From JAVBQJ01 sp031549115 (GTDB lineage: Bacteria > Verrucomicrobiota > Lentisphaeria > Victivallales > Victivallaceae), in assembly GCA_031549115.1 (NCBI GenBank), contig JAVBQJ010000145.1, positions 1 through 58,550 of the forward strand: DNA of 58,550 bases, written 5' to 3'. A model generated the notes under the pieces. It was not told where the DNA came from. It was given only the letters and a program-made list of their open reading frames with translations, and ran no database searches. Positions 33,413 to 42,358 of the stretch are shown here, piece by piece; positions within the stretch are counted from its first letter, which is position 1, and each line of letters opens with the position of its first letter. A program made the position numbers and the translations under genes.

Positions 33413-35686
33413 TCACATTTCGTTATTTTTTTGTTGACACAAGACCAAGACTGTGCGTTCAGCCGGAATTGCGACCGTAATGAAAGCTTTATTCGGATTA
33501 TTTTCCACGGACAATTTTCGGGAAGAGATCAACTCCGTTGCCGAACCCAAATGCATCGCATTAAAATCTTCGGGCAGCAGAGACAACGTCACTTCCACCG
33601 GTTCGTCTGTTGGGTTATGAAGCGTAAAATATACACCGTCATTTAGTGATTGACCCCAACGCTCCCTCAGTACCTGATCTGCGTTTTTCCCGTTGAGTTC
33701 AATTTTTGTTAATGGCTCCCATCCGGCCTGATTTATTGCCTGAAACAGTGGAACATATAACTCAAACACAGGAAGGAGCAATTCGACTTTTGATCGGTCC
33801 GCCCATGCATTTCCCGAACCGGGGAAAATACCATATTGCAGATACCAATTCAATCGCGGTTCAATATATTGCATGACCCCCTCCGCCGAAACAGGAACCT
33901 CTCCTTCGAAGTTGAGCACATAATCCATGGTTGTCACCAATTTTTGTCCGGCCAAAAAACGAAACTCCCGAAAATCGATCAAAGACGGTAACCTCTGTTT
34001 ATCAAAAAACTCTCCGCACCCAAGAAAATCCACAAAGGGAATGAGAAATGCCGCAAAAGGCCAAGTATTGGAACCTATACACCGATCGGTTTGGTCCGCC
34101 TGTTGACGGAGAAAGCGCAAAAAGTCATTGTGAGCCAATGTCATATGCTGAAATACGTGAACTTGATTATCTTCCGGGAAATGAGCATATGTCAACGGCA
34201 AATCAGCAACTTTCCAATGATCCCGCCGGAAATTGCATTCAGACCACCCGGCGGCATACGCTTCGGAATCGATATAATAGCCGTCAATTTTCTCTTCGGA
34301 ATCTTGCAAACAACGTTCGACAAATCCATAACGGGCCTTTTCAAAAGTAATGGTCTGCCGATTCGGGCGCGTAAGTTCCGGATCGGAATTGACGATGATC
34401 ATTCCATAGTCATCTCCCAATCTTTTCTTGCCCCATTCGAAGGAATTGGGCCAGTAACAATTGAGTCGCCAATCTCCGGTACGATTGATTTCAATTGCCG
34501 TATTTTGCACAATGCCATAGAGATCGTCATTGGTCAAATCACCGGGAAAACGCTCTGTCGGCGATGTATCATTGCGGAAACTTTCAACATAGCTTTTCAA
34601 TGCCGCGGCATTCACTTGAGCTTGGTCATAATATACCGCCACATTCGGGTCGGCATGCGCTTGCAGCCACCCTTTGGGGAAAGGCATAAATACACCCCAC
34701 GGCTCTGCATACATCATTGCCATCAAGCCGTTAAGGTGGGTTGTCTTCAAGATATTCAACGCTTGTTCCGGATTGTTGAAAAAGTCTCCGTCCCATTCGC
34801 GTTGATTGAACCCCATTCCACATTTTTTAGCCAAATCCATCGTTTCAGGCTGAATCCAAAGACCCCAGGCGCCGGGATAACCGATATGGGTTTGGAAAAT
34901 CTTTGGCTGATGCCGATAATATTTTTGCAGCGCGCCACGAAAGTGGGTTGAAGCGTCAAATTCCCCCAGTAGAAATGTCGCCCCGGCACAGCCGGGAAAT
35001 TTTTCTGTGTCCGCACTGAGCCCCAGCGGAACTTTCATCATTAATAACCCGCCACCGATGGCGTCACTCTCAAATGCATAGCGGAAAAAGCGCGGCTGCG
35101 TCAATGGATGCCCCAGCATAATCCCAATTTCGTCATTATCGATCGCCAAAAACGGAAACCGCGACATCGGCATTTCAAAGCGGGGGTTGATTAAAATACG
35201 CAATTCTTCATATAATGTATCCGACTGAACAGCAGTTCTGCCGTTTTGCATATCGGTCATATAGGAATTGAAATTCCATGAGCCGGCCTTCAACGGCAAA
35301 GTAAAACGCAATTCAATGGCCCGTTCACGAGCCTCGGATAAATTCTCTAATTCGGCATCGATCAAAAAAAATGGAGTGTCCTTTGAACTGCTGATATTGA
35401 CTTTGAGTTTCAGTTGTAATTCTTTTGCTTCCGCGATTAGAGCAATACCGGCGGCAGTCGGGGACAGTCGACCGACAAAAGATTCCGTTTGCTCTTTTTC
35501 CGCGTCATATGCGGAAAAAGGATATATTTCTTGCGACAACAAAGATTCATTGCCGATGTCGTATCCTTTCAATCTGCCGTCTTGAGACCAGGTTAATATC
35601 TGCGTTTCATGACGTTGCATGGTATCGGCATTCAGGCCGGCGAATATCAACGTACAGAATATACTTGCAGCAATGTATTTTAGCAT
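33413..35686 (-). CDS. Secreted glycosidase-like protein (barrel with beta-sandwich)
   Basis: A 757-aa protein with a signal peptide (MLKYIAASIFCTLIFAGLNA). An N-terminal beta-sandwich to about residue 265 resembles those of GH31/GH36/DUF6259 enzymes (FLIDAELENLSEARERAIEL). A TIM-barrel region follows with HLNGLMAMMYAEPWGVFMP, KIDGYYIDSEAYAAGW (probable catalytic-strand Asp) and VDFLGCGEFFD. A C-terminal beta domain ends it. GC content is lower than in the first 30 kb. It lies between its pseudopilin (114 bp upstream) and the GH38 gene. Family not certain; substrate unknown. Confidence 0.72.
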   Translation of the reverse strand: MLKYIAASIFCTLIFAGLNADTMQRHETQILTWSQDGRLKGYDIGNESLLSQEIYPFSAYDAEKEQTESFVGRLSPTAAGIALIAEAKELQLKLKVNISSSKDTPFFLIDAELENLSEARERAIELRFTLPLKAGSWNFNSYMTDMQNGRTAVQSDTLYEELRILINPRFEMPMSRFPFLAIDNDEIGIMLGHPLTQPRFFRYAFESDAIGGGLLMMKVPLGLSADTEKFPGCAGATFLLGEFDASTHFRGALQKYYRHQPKIFQTHIGYPGAWGLWIQPETMDLAKKCGMGFNQREWDGDFFNNPEQALNILKTTHLNGLMAMMYAEPWGVFMPFPKGWLQAHADPNVAVYYDQAQVNAAALKSYVESFRNDTSPTERFPGDLTNDDLYGIVQNTAIEINRTGDWRLNCYWPNSFEWGKKRLGDDYGMIIVNSDPELTRPNRQTITFEKARYGFVERCLQDSEEKIDGYYIDSEAYAAGWSECNFRRDHWKVADLPLTYAHFPEDNQVHVFQHMTLAHNDFLRFLRQQADQTDRCIGSNTWPFAAFLIPFVDFLGCGEFFDKQRLPSLIDFREFRFLAGQKLVTTMDYVLNFEGEVPVSAEGVMQYIEPRLNWYLQYGIFPGSGNAWADRSKVELLLPVFELYVPLFQAINQAGWEPLTKIELNGKNADQVLRERWGQSLNDGVYFTLHNPTDEPVEVTLSLLPEDFNAMHLGSATELISSRKLSVENNPNKAFITVAIPAERTVLVLCQQKNNEM

Positions 35687-35800
35687 AATTTTCTTCTTGT
35701 CCGATTTTGATGAAATACACTCACAGTTGCCAATACCGCGGCTACTGACAACTACGATGTGATTTATGAATTTTTCAATGATCGCCCCTATCGCTGTTCA

Positions 35801-36523
35801 TTACCAGCGCGGCAACCCTTCCCAACTGTCGAGAGGCAACATAATAAACGCCCAACCGGGAATATAGTCGCAACCATTCGCCGGCGTCCATGCGGCACTG
35901 CCGTCAAAGCGGGCGGTATTTACTCCATCAAGGTTGTGGGACCACTGATCTTCATACCAGCCGCCTTCGCCGGCACGGAGACCTTGAACGTCACTGAATA
36001 CCACCGTTCGCGGCGATCCGCAATCGAATCGATATGCCATGGTACTTGCTCCATTCTTAATTGCGTTGAACATTTGGGCCATTTCAAGGTTGGCACTTTC
36101 TTTGCTGGTTCCTCCGCCAAAATAAAAATAACCGAACGAATATCCGGGCGCAGTGTCCCTAAGATAGACTTCCTTGTCATTGGCCGGAAATCCATTGAGC
36201 GCGGGACAAAAAAACATAGCGCGATTATTCCCGATATACGGCATCAGTTGCCACCCCATTCTTCCCTGCGTACTTCCCGGATTGTCTTCCGCATCACACT
36301 TGTCATTGCGCGGATTGTTGTGATTGACGGAATTCATTAAATAACTGTTATTGTCATTTCCATACATCGCGGCGCCCAGCATCATCTGCCGAAGTTGGCT
36401 GGTACAGGCTACCACTCTTGCTTTGGCTCTTGCTTTACTCAAAGCCGGCAACAGCATGCTGGCAAGGATGGCGATGATCGCGATCACGACCAAAAGTTCT
36501 ATAAGTGTGAATTTCTGTTTCAT
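35801..36523 (-). CDS. Pseudopilin-like protein (H-X9-DG type)
   Basis: A 240-aa protein. ATG 36523 (MKQKFTLIELLVVIAII) is preferred over ATG 36547 because it gives the usual short leader and has AAGGAAC about 10 nt upstream. LLPALSKARAKAR follows the helix. The C-terminal motif reads HNLDGVNTARFDGSAAW. It is divergent from a GntR regulator and precedes a secreted glycosidase-like gene and a GH38 gene. The sequence between the pseudopilin stop region and the next start (35687-35800) shows no gene. Confidence 0.92.
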   Translation of the reverse strand: MKQKFTLIELLVVIAIIAILASMLLPALSKARAKARVVACTSQLRQMMLGAAMYGNDNNSYLMNSVNHNNPRNDKCDAEDNPGSTQGRMGWQLMPYIGNNRAMFFCPALNGFPANDKEVYLRDTAPGYSFGYFYFGGGTSKESANLEMAQMFNAIKNGASTMAYRFDCGSPRTVVFSDVQGLRAGEGGWYEDQWSHNLDGVNTARFDGSAAWTPANGCDYIPGWAFIMLPLDSWEGLPRW

Positions 36524-36563
36524 TTGAACTGTTCCTTTCCTTTTCATTGCTTTTTTTCATGTC

Positions 36564-36609
36564 TGGACTGTCCACACTTACATTATATGGAATTATCCGG
36601 TAAAAGCAA
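36564..36609 (-). promoter_or_regulatory. Promoter and small dyads of the 36523 operon
   Basis: On the minus strand TTGCTT (complement of 36604-36609), 16-bp spacer, TATAAT (complement of 36582-36587). The palindrome TGGACTGTCCA (36564-36574) lies in the leader, and AGATG/CATCT (36609-36622) lies over the -35. Either may be an operator. Confidence 0.6.
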
Positions 36610-36649
36610 GATGTTATCATCTTTCAAAAAAGAAAATCAAAGGATTAGT

Positions 36650-36690
36650 TTGATTTTTTTGCAAAATCTGCTATAATATTAATATAGCAG
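36650..36690 (+). promoter_or_regulatory. Promoter and operator of the 36707 regulator
   Basis: TTGATT (36650-36655), 16-bp spacer, TATAAT (36672-36677). Perfect arms CTGCTATA (36668-36675) and TATAGCAG (36683-36690) enclose the -10, so protein binding there would block the promoter. Autoregulation is the simplest reading. Confidence 0.72.
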
Positions 36691-36706
36691 AACAAAAACA
36701 GGAAAC

Positions 36707-37852
36707 ATGATTTCTTCACGCAGAAACAGTATGGCCGCCGAAGCCATGAAACAAGATTTATTGGCGAAGATTCGCAGTGGCGTTTTGCGCCCGGGAGATC
36801 GTTTGCCCGGCGAAAGACAGCTTGCGGAGCAATACCGGATCAGTTACCTTACCGCCCGGCGTGGGGTTGACGAATTGATCGACCGGGAAATCTTGGAGCG
36901 CCGGCCGCGTTCAGGAACCTTTGTCAGAATCAATTTGAATTACCTTCATGTTTCCGAAAAAAGCAAGACCCTTCTTTTCATCAACTATGATTTGAATACA
37001 GCGCTGTCACTCAAAATGCTCACTGCCATTGAAGCCCGAGCAAGGCAAAGTAATTATTGGGTTATGGTTGCCAATTCCGGTTTGGATTTCTCCACCGAAG
37101 CGATGGTTTTGCGCAATGTTCCGGACACTTCCATTGCCGGAGTGATTATTTGCCCGATTGCGCCGCCGGTCAATACGATTCATATTCAGGAATTACAACG
37201 ACGGGGAGTCCCCATTGTCACAATAGACCACTGTTACGATGCGAGGCTTTGCGATTCGGTCGCCTGCGATAACTTTGATGCCGCGTATCGTGCCACCAGC
37301 TACCTGATTTCATTGGGCCATACCCATATCGGTCATATTACCGTACCGCTACAGGAGCTTGCCGGAAATCCGATTTCCCAAGAACGCCTGGAGGGTTACA
37401 AAAAAGCGTTGACCGACCACAAAATTCCGGTGGAGGGCCGCAACATATCGTATATGCTTCCGGAATTCTATCTGGAACAAATGAGTAAAATCAACTTATT
37501 TTACCTGGGCTACAAACCGGCGCTGGATTTGCTGCGCCAGAAAAACCGCCCCACCGCCATTTTTCTGGCCATTGACGAACTGGCAGGAGGCGTATACCAT
37601 GCGGCGGCGGAGCTGGGAATCGCGATACCGGACGAACTCTCGTTGGTGGGCCTGAACAATCTGGACTTATGCGAAAAACTTCAGCCGAATTTGAGCTCCA
37701 TCGCCCAACCGTTCGAAGAAATGGGGCGTCGGGCGGTGGAACTCCTGCTGAACCGGCTCGACGGAACCGCGCAGGCGTCCTTTGTCCATGAATACCTGGC
37801 CGCATCATTGGTGGTCCGCCAAAGCTCAACGTTGCATGGCGGGAAAGTGTAA
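36707..37852 (+). CDS. GntR/LacI-type (AraR-like) regulator
   Basis: A 381-aa protein. The GntR winged helix spans residues about 8-75 (LRPGDRLPGERQLAEQYRIS, LERRPRSGTFVRI). The LacI-type effector domain is well kept: YLISLGHTHIGHITVPLQ, RPTAIFLAIDELAGG, IPDELSLVGLNNLDLCEKLQ, and the closing RRAVELLLNRLDG. AGGAAAC supports ATG 36707. It is divergent from a pseudopilin/glycosidase/GH38 operon, its probable target, and carries its own dyad operator. Ligand unknown. Confidence 0.92.
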   Translation: MISSRRNSMAAEAMKQDLLAKIRSGVLRPGDRLPGERQLAEQYRISYLTARRGVDELIDREILERRPRSGTFVRINLNYLHVSEKSKTLLFINYDLNTALSLKMLTAIEARARQSNYWVMVANSGLDFSTEAMVLRNVPDTSIAGVIICPIAPPVNTIHIQELQRRGVPIVTIDHCYDARLCDSVACDNFDAAYRATSYLISLGHTHIGHITVPLQELAGNPISQERLEGYKKALTDHKIPVEGRNISYMLPEFYLEQMSKINLFYLGYKPALDLLRQKNRPTAIFLAIDELAGGVYHAAAELGIAIPDELSLVGLNNLDLCEKLQPNLSSIAQPFEEMGRRAVELLLNRLDGTAQASFVHEYLAASLVVRQSSTLHGGKV

Positions 37853-38123
37853 TTTAAATTTTTTGCGTCCGGCAATGAATTTTTCTTTTCGTCAAATTCC
37901 GCTTCTCCGTGCGGAAACATCCGCAATTTCCCTGCTCAAACAGAGTGAGTACATAATTACACGCATTATAGTCATTTTTTTATTCGCTGGATAACTGGCA
38001 ATGTAGAAATTCAATGCTAAATTATATAATTTGAATACCGGCGCGGTAGACTATGAAAAATGATGACGCCGCCCCGGAGAAAAAATTTGAATAATGGCGA
38101 TGGAAATTTCACTCGAATAAAGT
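37853..38123 (+). promoter_or_regulatory. Intergenic leader of the kinase/secretin operon with a palindrome
   Basis: This 271-bp stretch holds no gene. The perfect 14-bp palindrome AAATTATATAATTT (38019-38032) is nested inside ATTCAA/TTGAAT (38009-38014 and 38031-38036) and contains a TATAAT -10 at 38025-38030. No good -35 is seen, which suggests activator dependence (inference). Confidence 0.45.
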
Positions 38124-41100
38124 ATGGACATAAAAAACGCTTCCGCAAATAAAGCGAAAAGATTAGGGTATCTGTTCAATCAGATCAACCTGAAATTGCG
38201 GCCAAAACTGATCCTGATCTTTTTCGGGGCCATGATCATCCCCATTGTCCTGCTCGCGGTCATCGCGTTGCGGCAGATAACGGCAATGGGGTACAATCTG
38301 CGCGACATCGCCATCGGCGACTCCACGAAAGCGCTGAATGACGGAGCCAGAGAGGGTATCGAGCGCCTGACCACCGACACGGCGGCCGCAGTCGCGGATT
38401 TCCTCCACGAACAAGATCAGAACATTCTCAAACTCGCAAGAGTCGCCCCTTCCGATAAAGCCTATAAGAACTTCGGCGAAACCAGCAACGGAAAGCTGGT
38501 AACCAAAGGCGAATGGTTGCTTTCGGAGGACGGGATGTCGTGGGTGGAAAACCACCACTGTGTCTATGAGGGCTCCATGGACAAATCCAGCAACCGTGAA
38601 AATGACGACGTTCTGTACGGCAGCGGCTTTCATTACCGGATTCCGGAATATATCGAGAAGCACCATGAGTATGCGCCGCTGTACGATGAAATCACATTTA
38701 TCGACACCAACGGGCAAGAGCGGTATAAATACGTGGCTCCGAACTCGCGCAAAAAACACTACCCCATGAACCCGGCGTTGTTGGATGTATCCGACAAAGC
38801 GAACACGTATGTCAAGGCCGAAACCTATTTCGGCGAACTGAAAAAGCTCAAAGTGTACCCGGACGGCACCAGGGATGTTTACGTTTCGGACGTTATCGGC
38901 GCCTATGTCGGCACGAATTATATCGGGATGTACACGCCCGGAGCGTTGAAGAAAAACGTTCCCAAGACGCACCCAAATTACGAGCGTCTTCAAGAGATTG
39001 CCGACCTGCCTTTCGATCAGTTCATCGAGGTTGCCAAACTGCAGGCTTTCGCGGGCCAGGAAAACCCCTACGGCCAGCGTTTTGAAGGCATTGTACGCTG
39101 GGCCGCGCCGGTAACCGGCGACGACGGTGCAATCGTCGGCTATGTGACCATGGCATTGAACCACGATCACATTATGGAGTTTGTCGACCATATTACGCCG
39201 ATGATCGAACGCTACACCAGTTTGCCCAGTGCGTATGACGGCAACTATGCGTTTATCTGGGACTATAAGTGCCGCAGTATCTGCCACCCCCGGCACCATT
39301 CCATTACCGGGTACAATCCGCTCACGGGCGAACCGCAGCTCCCGTGGCTGGAGGGAACGATTGCGCTCGAACGCGATTATGTCAACGGCGGGTTCAAAAA
39401 AGAAGAATACGAACCGGGCAAATTCAGAACCATCCCCATACTTGACGCCGACGGCAAGCGGCAGTTCGCAACGGATACTCCTTATTACTACTGGAGCAGC
39501 GGCGGCGGAGCGGAATGGCTGGCCGCCAACCCCGCGTGGAACAATCTCAGCAGCGAAGCCGCGGGCACGAGCTGGGGCGCGTTCCTGAAAGAAAACGTCG
39601 ATAACCGGGAGATTCTGCCGCAGTTCGGCGAACGGATCCTGAAAGATGAAGAAGGCAACCCGGTAAAGGATGCCGCCGGGAAATACATCCTCGATTACCA
39701 GTCGCGGGACAAGACACCGGTCGCCGCGCTGACCAAAGCGGGCTTTGTCGGCCTCGACGGACGCTATCTGAACAACGCCCCGCAATGCACGGGGTGGATG
39801 GATCTTACCGAAGACGGCGGCTCTGGTTCATTTTATATTCTTTGGAGCGGCCTTTACAAGCCGACCACCGCCGGCGCCATTCCCTATTATACCGGGCAAT
39901 ACCACCCCGATGTGCGGGGCAACCGGCGCGGCTTCGCCTTTGTCGCCATCGGCGCGGGAATCGAGGACTTCATCGCCCCCGCCATGGAAACGCAAAAAAT
40001 CATCGACAATGCCATCGACGCCAATTTGCTGTACAACATGTTCCAGCTCGGCGGCACGGCAATCGGTATTTTCGTGCTGGTTATTTTGACCGCCATGCTG
40101 TTGTCCAGCTATCTTACCGGCAACATCAAGCTGATCCTGGACGGCATATTGCGCTTCCGTTCGGGGGCGCGGCAGTTCCGGCTGCGCTCCAACATCAAGG
40201 ACGAATTCGGCCTCCTGGCCAACTCCTTCGACGATATGGCCGACAGCATCGAGAACAGCATCAAAGAACCGCTCTCCATTGTCGACATGGACCGCAATGT
40301 CGTCTATATGAACAGCCACACGCTGAAGATCATCGGCAAAACCCTGGAGGAGGTGATCGGGCGGCCCTACAACGATATGAGCCTTTATCCGCACGACTCC
40401 GAGTACGACCCGATCGTGGCTTTGCACCAAAACCGGGAACCCGAGGTGTTTTTCCAGGACAACAGCAAGCGTTATTACCGGGGCAGCGCGCACCTCCTTT
40501 ATGACCAGGCGGGAAAAGAGAGCGGTTACATCATTGTGACGAATGATGTTACGGAAATCGAAGAGCGGCAAAAGGCAGAGCAGATGAACCGCGCCAAGAG
40601 TAATTTCCTGGCGAAAATGAGTCATGAAATCCGCACGCCGATGAACGCGATTATGGGTATCTCCGAAATTCAGCTGCAGAGCGTGACGCTGGCGGCGGAA
40701 ACGCTGGACGCGTTCAACAAAATTTACGATTCGGCCGATCTTCTGCTGCGTATCGTCAACGATATTCTCGACCTTTCCAAAATCGAGGCCGGAAAGATGG
40801 AGATCGCGGTGGACAAATACGACTTTGCCAGCATGATATGCGACACGGTGCAGCTCAATATCATGCGCATAAACGCCAAACCGATTGATTTCAAAATCGC
40901 GGTTGACGAAAACACGCCCTCCACTCTGATCGGCGACGAACTGCGCATCAAACAGATTTTAAGCAATCTGTTGTCGAACGCCTTTAAATACACGGACGAA
41001 GGCACGGTGGAGCTGACTGTGTTTGCCGAGCCGGGAACCGACGGCGATCCGTCCGGGGTGACGCTGGTTTTCCGTGTGGCCGACACCGGCTGGGGCATGA

Positions 41101-41792
41101 CCTTCGAACAGACGCAGAAATTGTTCGATGAGTATTCGCGCTTCGACCCGAAATCCAACAAGGCGATCGAAGGCACGGGGCTGGGCATGAGTATCACCCA
41201 ACACCTGATTCACCTGATGGGCGGCGAAATCTCCGTGGAAAGCGTAAAGGGCAAGGGATCCGTCTTCACCGTCCGGGTGCCGCAACGCGACGGCAAATCC
41301 GGCACCGTCGGGCGCGAACTGGCGGAAAGGATCATGAACGACCGATCGGTGAAATCGTTGCAGACCCCGAAAGAGCCTATTGTCTATATGCATATACCCG
41401 ATGCGAAGGTACTGGTGGTGGACGACATCCTGGTAAACCTTTTCGTGGTAAAAAAGATGCTGCTGTTTTACGGGATTACCGCCGATACCGCGTCGAACGG
41501 AATCGAGGCGATCAACAAAATAAAAGACGGCCCCCGATATGACATCGTTTTCATGGATCACATGATGCCGGAGATGGACGGCATGGAGGCGGTCAAGCAC
41601 ATCCGGGCCATGGCCGGCGAAGACCTGTATTACCGGGACTTGCCGATTGTGGCGTTGACCGCCAATGCGGTGAGCGGCATGAGGGAGATGTTCCATGACA
41701 ACGGCTTCAGCGATTACCTCTCCAAGCCGATCGAACTGTTGAAATTGCACAAGACGCTGGAGCGGTGGATCCCCAAGGATAAAATGCGGTAA
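38124..41792 (+). CDS. Hybrid sensor histidine kinase with large Cache-type sensor
   Basis: A 1222-aa inner-membrane kinase. TM1 at about 28-50 and TM2 at about 639-662 flank a sensor of nearly 590 residues with Cache-like features (FEGIVRWAAPVTGDDGAIVG, YAFIWDYKCRSICHPRHHSI). HAMP (about 662-715), PAS (about 720-810), and HisKA with MSHEIRTPMN follow; the phospho-acceptor is His834. The HATPase has LLSNAFKYT, DTGWGM and GTGLGMS. A C-terminal receiver starts near 1093 (VLVVDD) with phospho-acceptor Asp1145 (FMDHMMPEMDG) and the usual switch Thr and Lys. No HPt or output domain is present, so a partner elsewhere is needed. It leads an operon with a lipoprotein and two secretins. Confidence 0.93.
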   Translation: MDIKNASANKAKRLGYLFNQINLKLRPKLILIFFGAMIIPIVLLAVIALRQITAMGYNLRDIAIGDSTKALNDGAREGIERLTTDTAAAVADFLHEQDQNILKLARVAPSDKAYKNFGETSNGKLVTKGEWLLSEDGMSWVENHHCVYEGSMDKSSNRENDDVLYGSGFHYRIPEYIEKHHEYAPLYDEITFIDTNGQERYKYVAPNSRKKHYPMNPALLDVSDKANTYVKAETYFGELKKLKVYPDGTRDVYVSDVIGAYVGTNYIGMYTPGALKKNVPKTHPNYERLQEIADLPFDQFIEVAKLQAFAGQENPYGQRFEGIVRWAAPVTGDDGAIVGYVTMALNHDHIMEFVDHITPMIERYTSLPSAYDGNYAFIWDYKCRSICHPRHHSITGYNPLTGEPQLPWLEGTIALERDYVNGGFKKEEYEPGKFRTIPILDADGKRQFATDTPYYYWSSGGGAEWLAANPAWNNLSSEAAGTSWGAFLKENVDNREILPQFGERILKDEEGNPVKDAAGKYILDYQSRDKTPVAALTKAGFVGLDGRYLNNAPQCTGWMDLTEDGGSGSFYILWSGLYKPTTAGAIPYYTGQYHPDVRGNRRGFAFVAIGAGIEDFIAPAMETQKIIDNAIDANLLYNMFQLGGTAIGIFVLVILTAMLLSSYLTGNIKLILDGILRFRSGARQFRLRSNIKDEFGLLANSFDDMADSIENSIKEPLSIVDMDRNVVYMNSHTLKIIGKTLEEVIGRPYNDMSLYPHDSEYDPIVALHQNREPEVFFQDNSKRYYRGSAHLLYDQAGKESGYIIVTNDVTEIEERQKAEQMNRAKSNFLAKMSHEIRTPMNAIMGISEIQLQSVTLAAETLDAFNKIYDSADLLLRIVNDILDLSKIEAGKMEIAVDKYDFASMICDTVQLNIMRINAKPIDFKIAVDENTPSTLIGDELRIKQILSNLLSNAFKYTDEGTVELTVFAEPGTDGDPSGVTLVFRVADTGWGMTFEQTQKLFDEYSRFDPKSNKAIEGTGLGMSITQHLIHLMGGEISVESVKGKGSVFTVRVPQRDGKSGTVGRELAERIMNDRSVKSLQTPKEPIVYMHIPDAKVLVVDDILVNLFVVKKMLLFYGITADTASNGIEAINKIKDGPRYDIVFMDHMMPEMDGMEAVKHIRAMAGEDLYYRDLPIVALTANAVSGMREMFHDNGFSDYLSKPIELLKLHKTLERWIPKDKMR

Positions 41793-41866
41793 CACCGTTC
41801 ACGGCAGCCGCCGGACCGGTATACCGACAATTTCATACCAACAATCCGAACCAAAACGCGAGGGAT

Positions 41867-42322
41867 ATGGACAAAAAACGATCGATGATTTTTTATGCGG
41901 CGGTGCTGGGATTCGCCCTGCTGACCGCGGGATGCGCCGCAACGCGGGAGCCGGAGGTGAATACCGCCGCAACCATGGCCATGCAGGAGCAAAACGATGA
42001 AAATGTCCGGAAAATGCTGGACGCTTTCCTCAAGAACGACGCCAAAACTTTTATCGGCGCCCTGCCGGATGAAATGCGCAGTCAGTTCGATGTCAGGGAA
42101 TTTGAAAACGCCCGCGCCAATCTGACCGAAACCCTGGGGCAACCGGTCTCCTACTCGTTCGATACCACGCTGGAGCATCCTCTGCTCCTGGTGTCGGTAT
42201 GGAAAGTGCGCTTTGAGCGGCGCGATTCGGAGTCCGGCACGATTCACCAGGAGGTGCTGTTCCGGGTGGTTTCGGGAGTTCTCGACGACGAGCCGCGCAT
42301 CATCAGTTTCAACTTTCTATAA
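41867..42322 (+). CDS. Small lipoprotein linked to secretin genes
   Basis: A 151-aa protein with a type II signal peptide; the lipobox LLTAGC places the lipidated Cys at residue 23. The mature part is helical then beta-rich (ENVRKMLDAFLKNDAKTFIG, LGQPVSYSFDTTLEHPLLLV). It resembles small DUF3887/DUF4019-like stress or gut lipoproteins in size and fold, though the match is uncertain. GAGGG precedes ATG 41867. It lies between the kinase and the secretins. A pilotin role (helping secretin insertion) is possible from context only. Confidence 0.8.
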   Translation: MDKKRSMIFYAAVLGFALLTAGCAATREPEVNTAATMAMQEQNDENVRKMLDAFLKNDAKTFIGALPDEMRSQFDVREFENARANLTETLGQPVSYSFDTTLEHPLLLVSVWKVRFERRDSESGTIHQEVLFRVVSGVLDDEPRIISFNFL

Positions 42323-42358
42323 GCGTCCAGCCAAGATTATTTATAAGGTTATTGCCCG

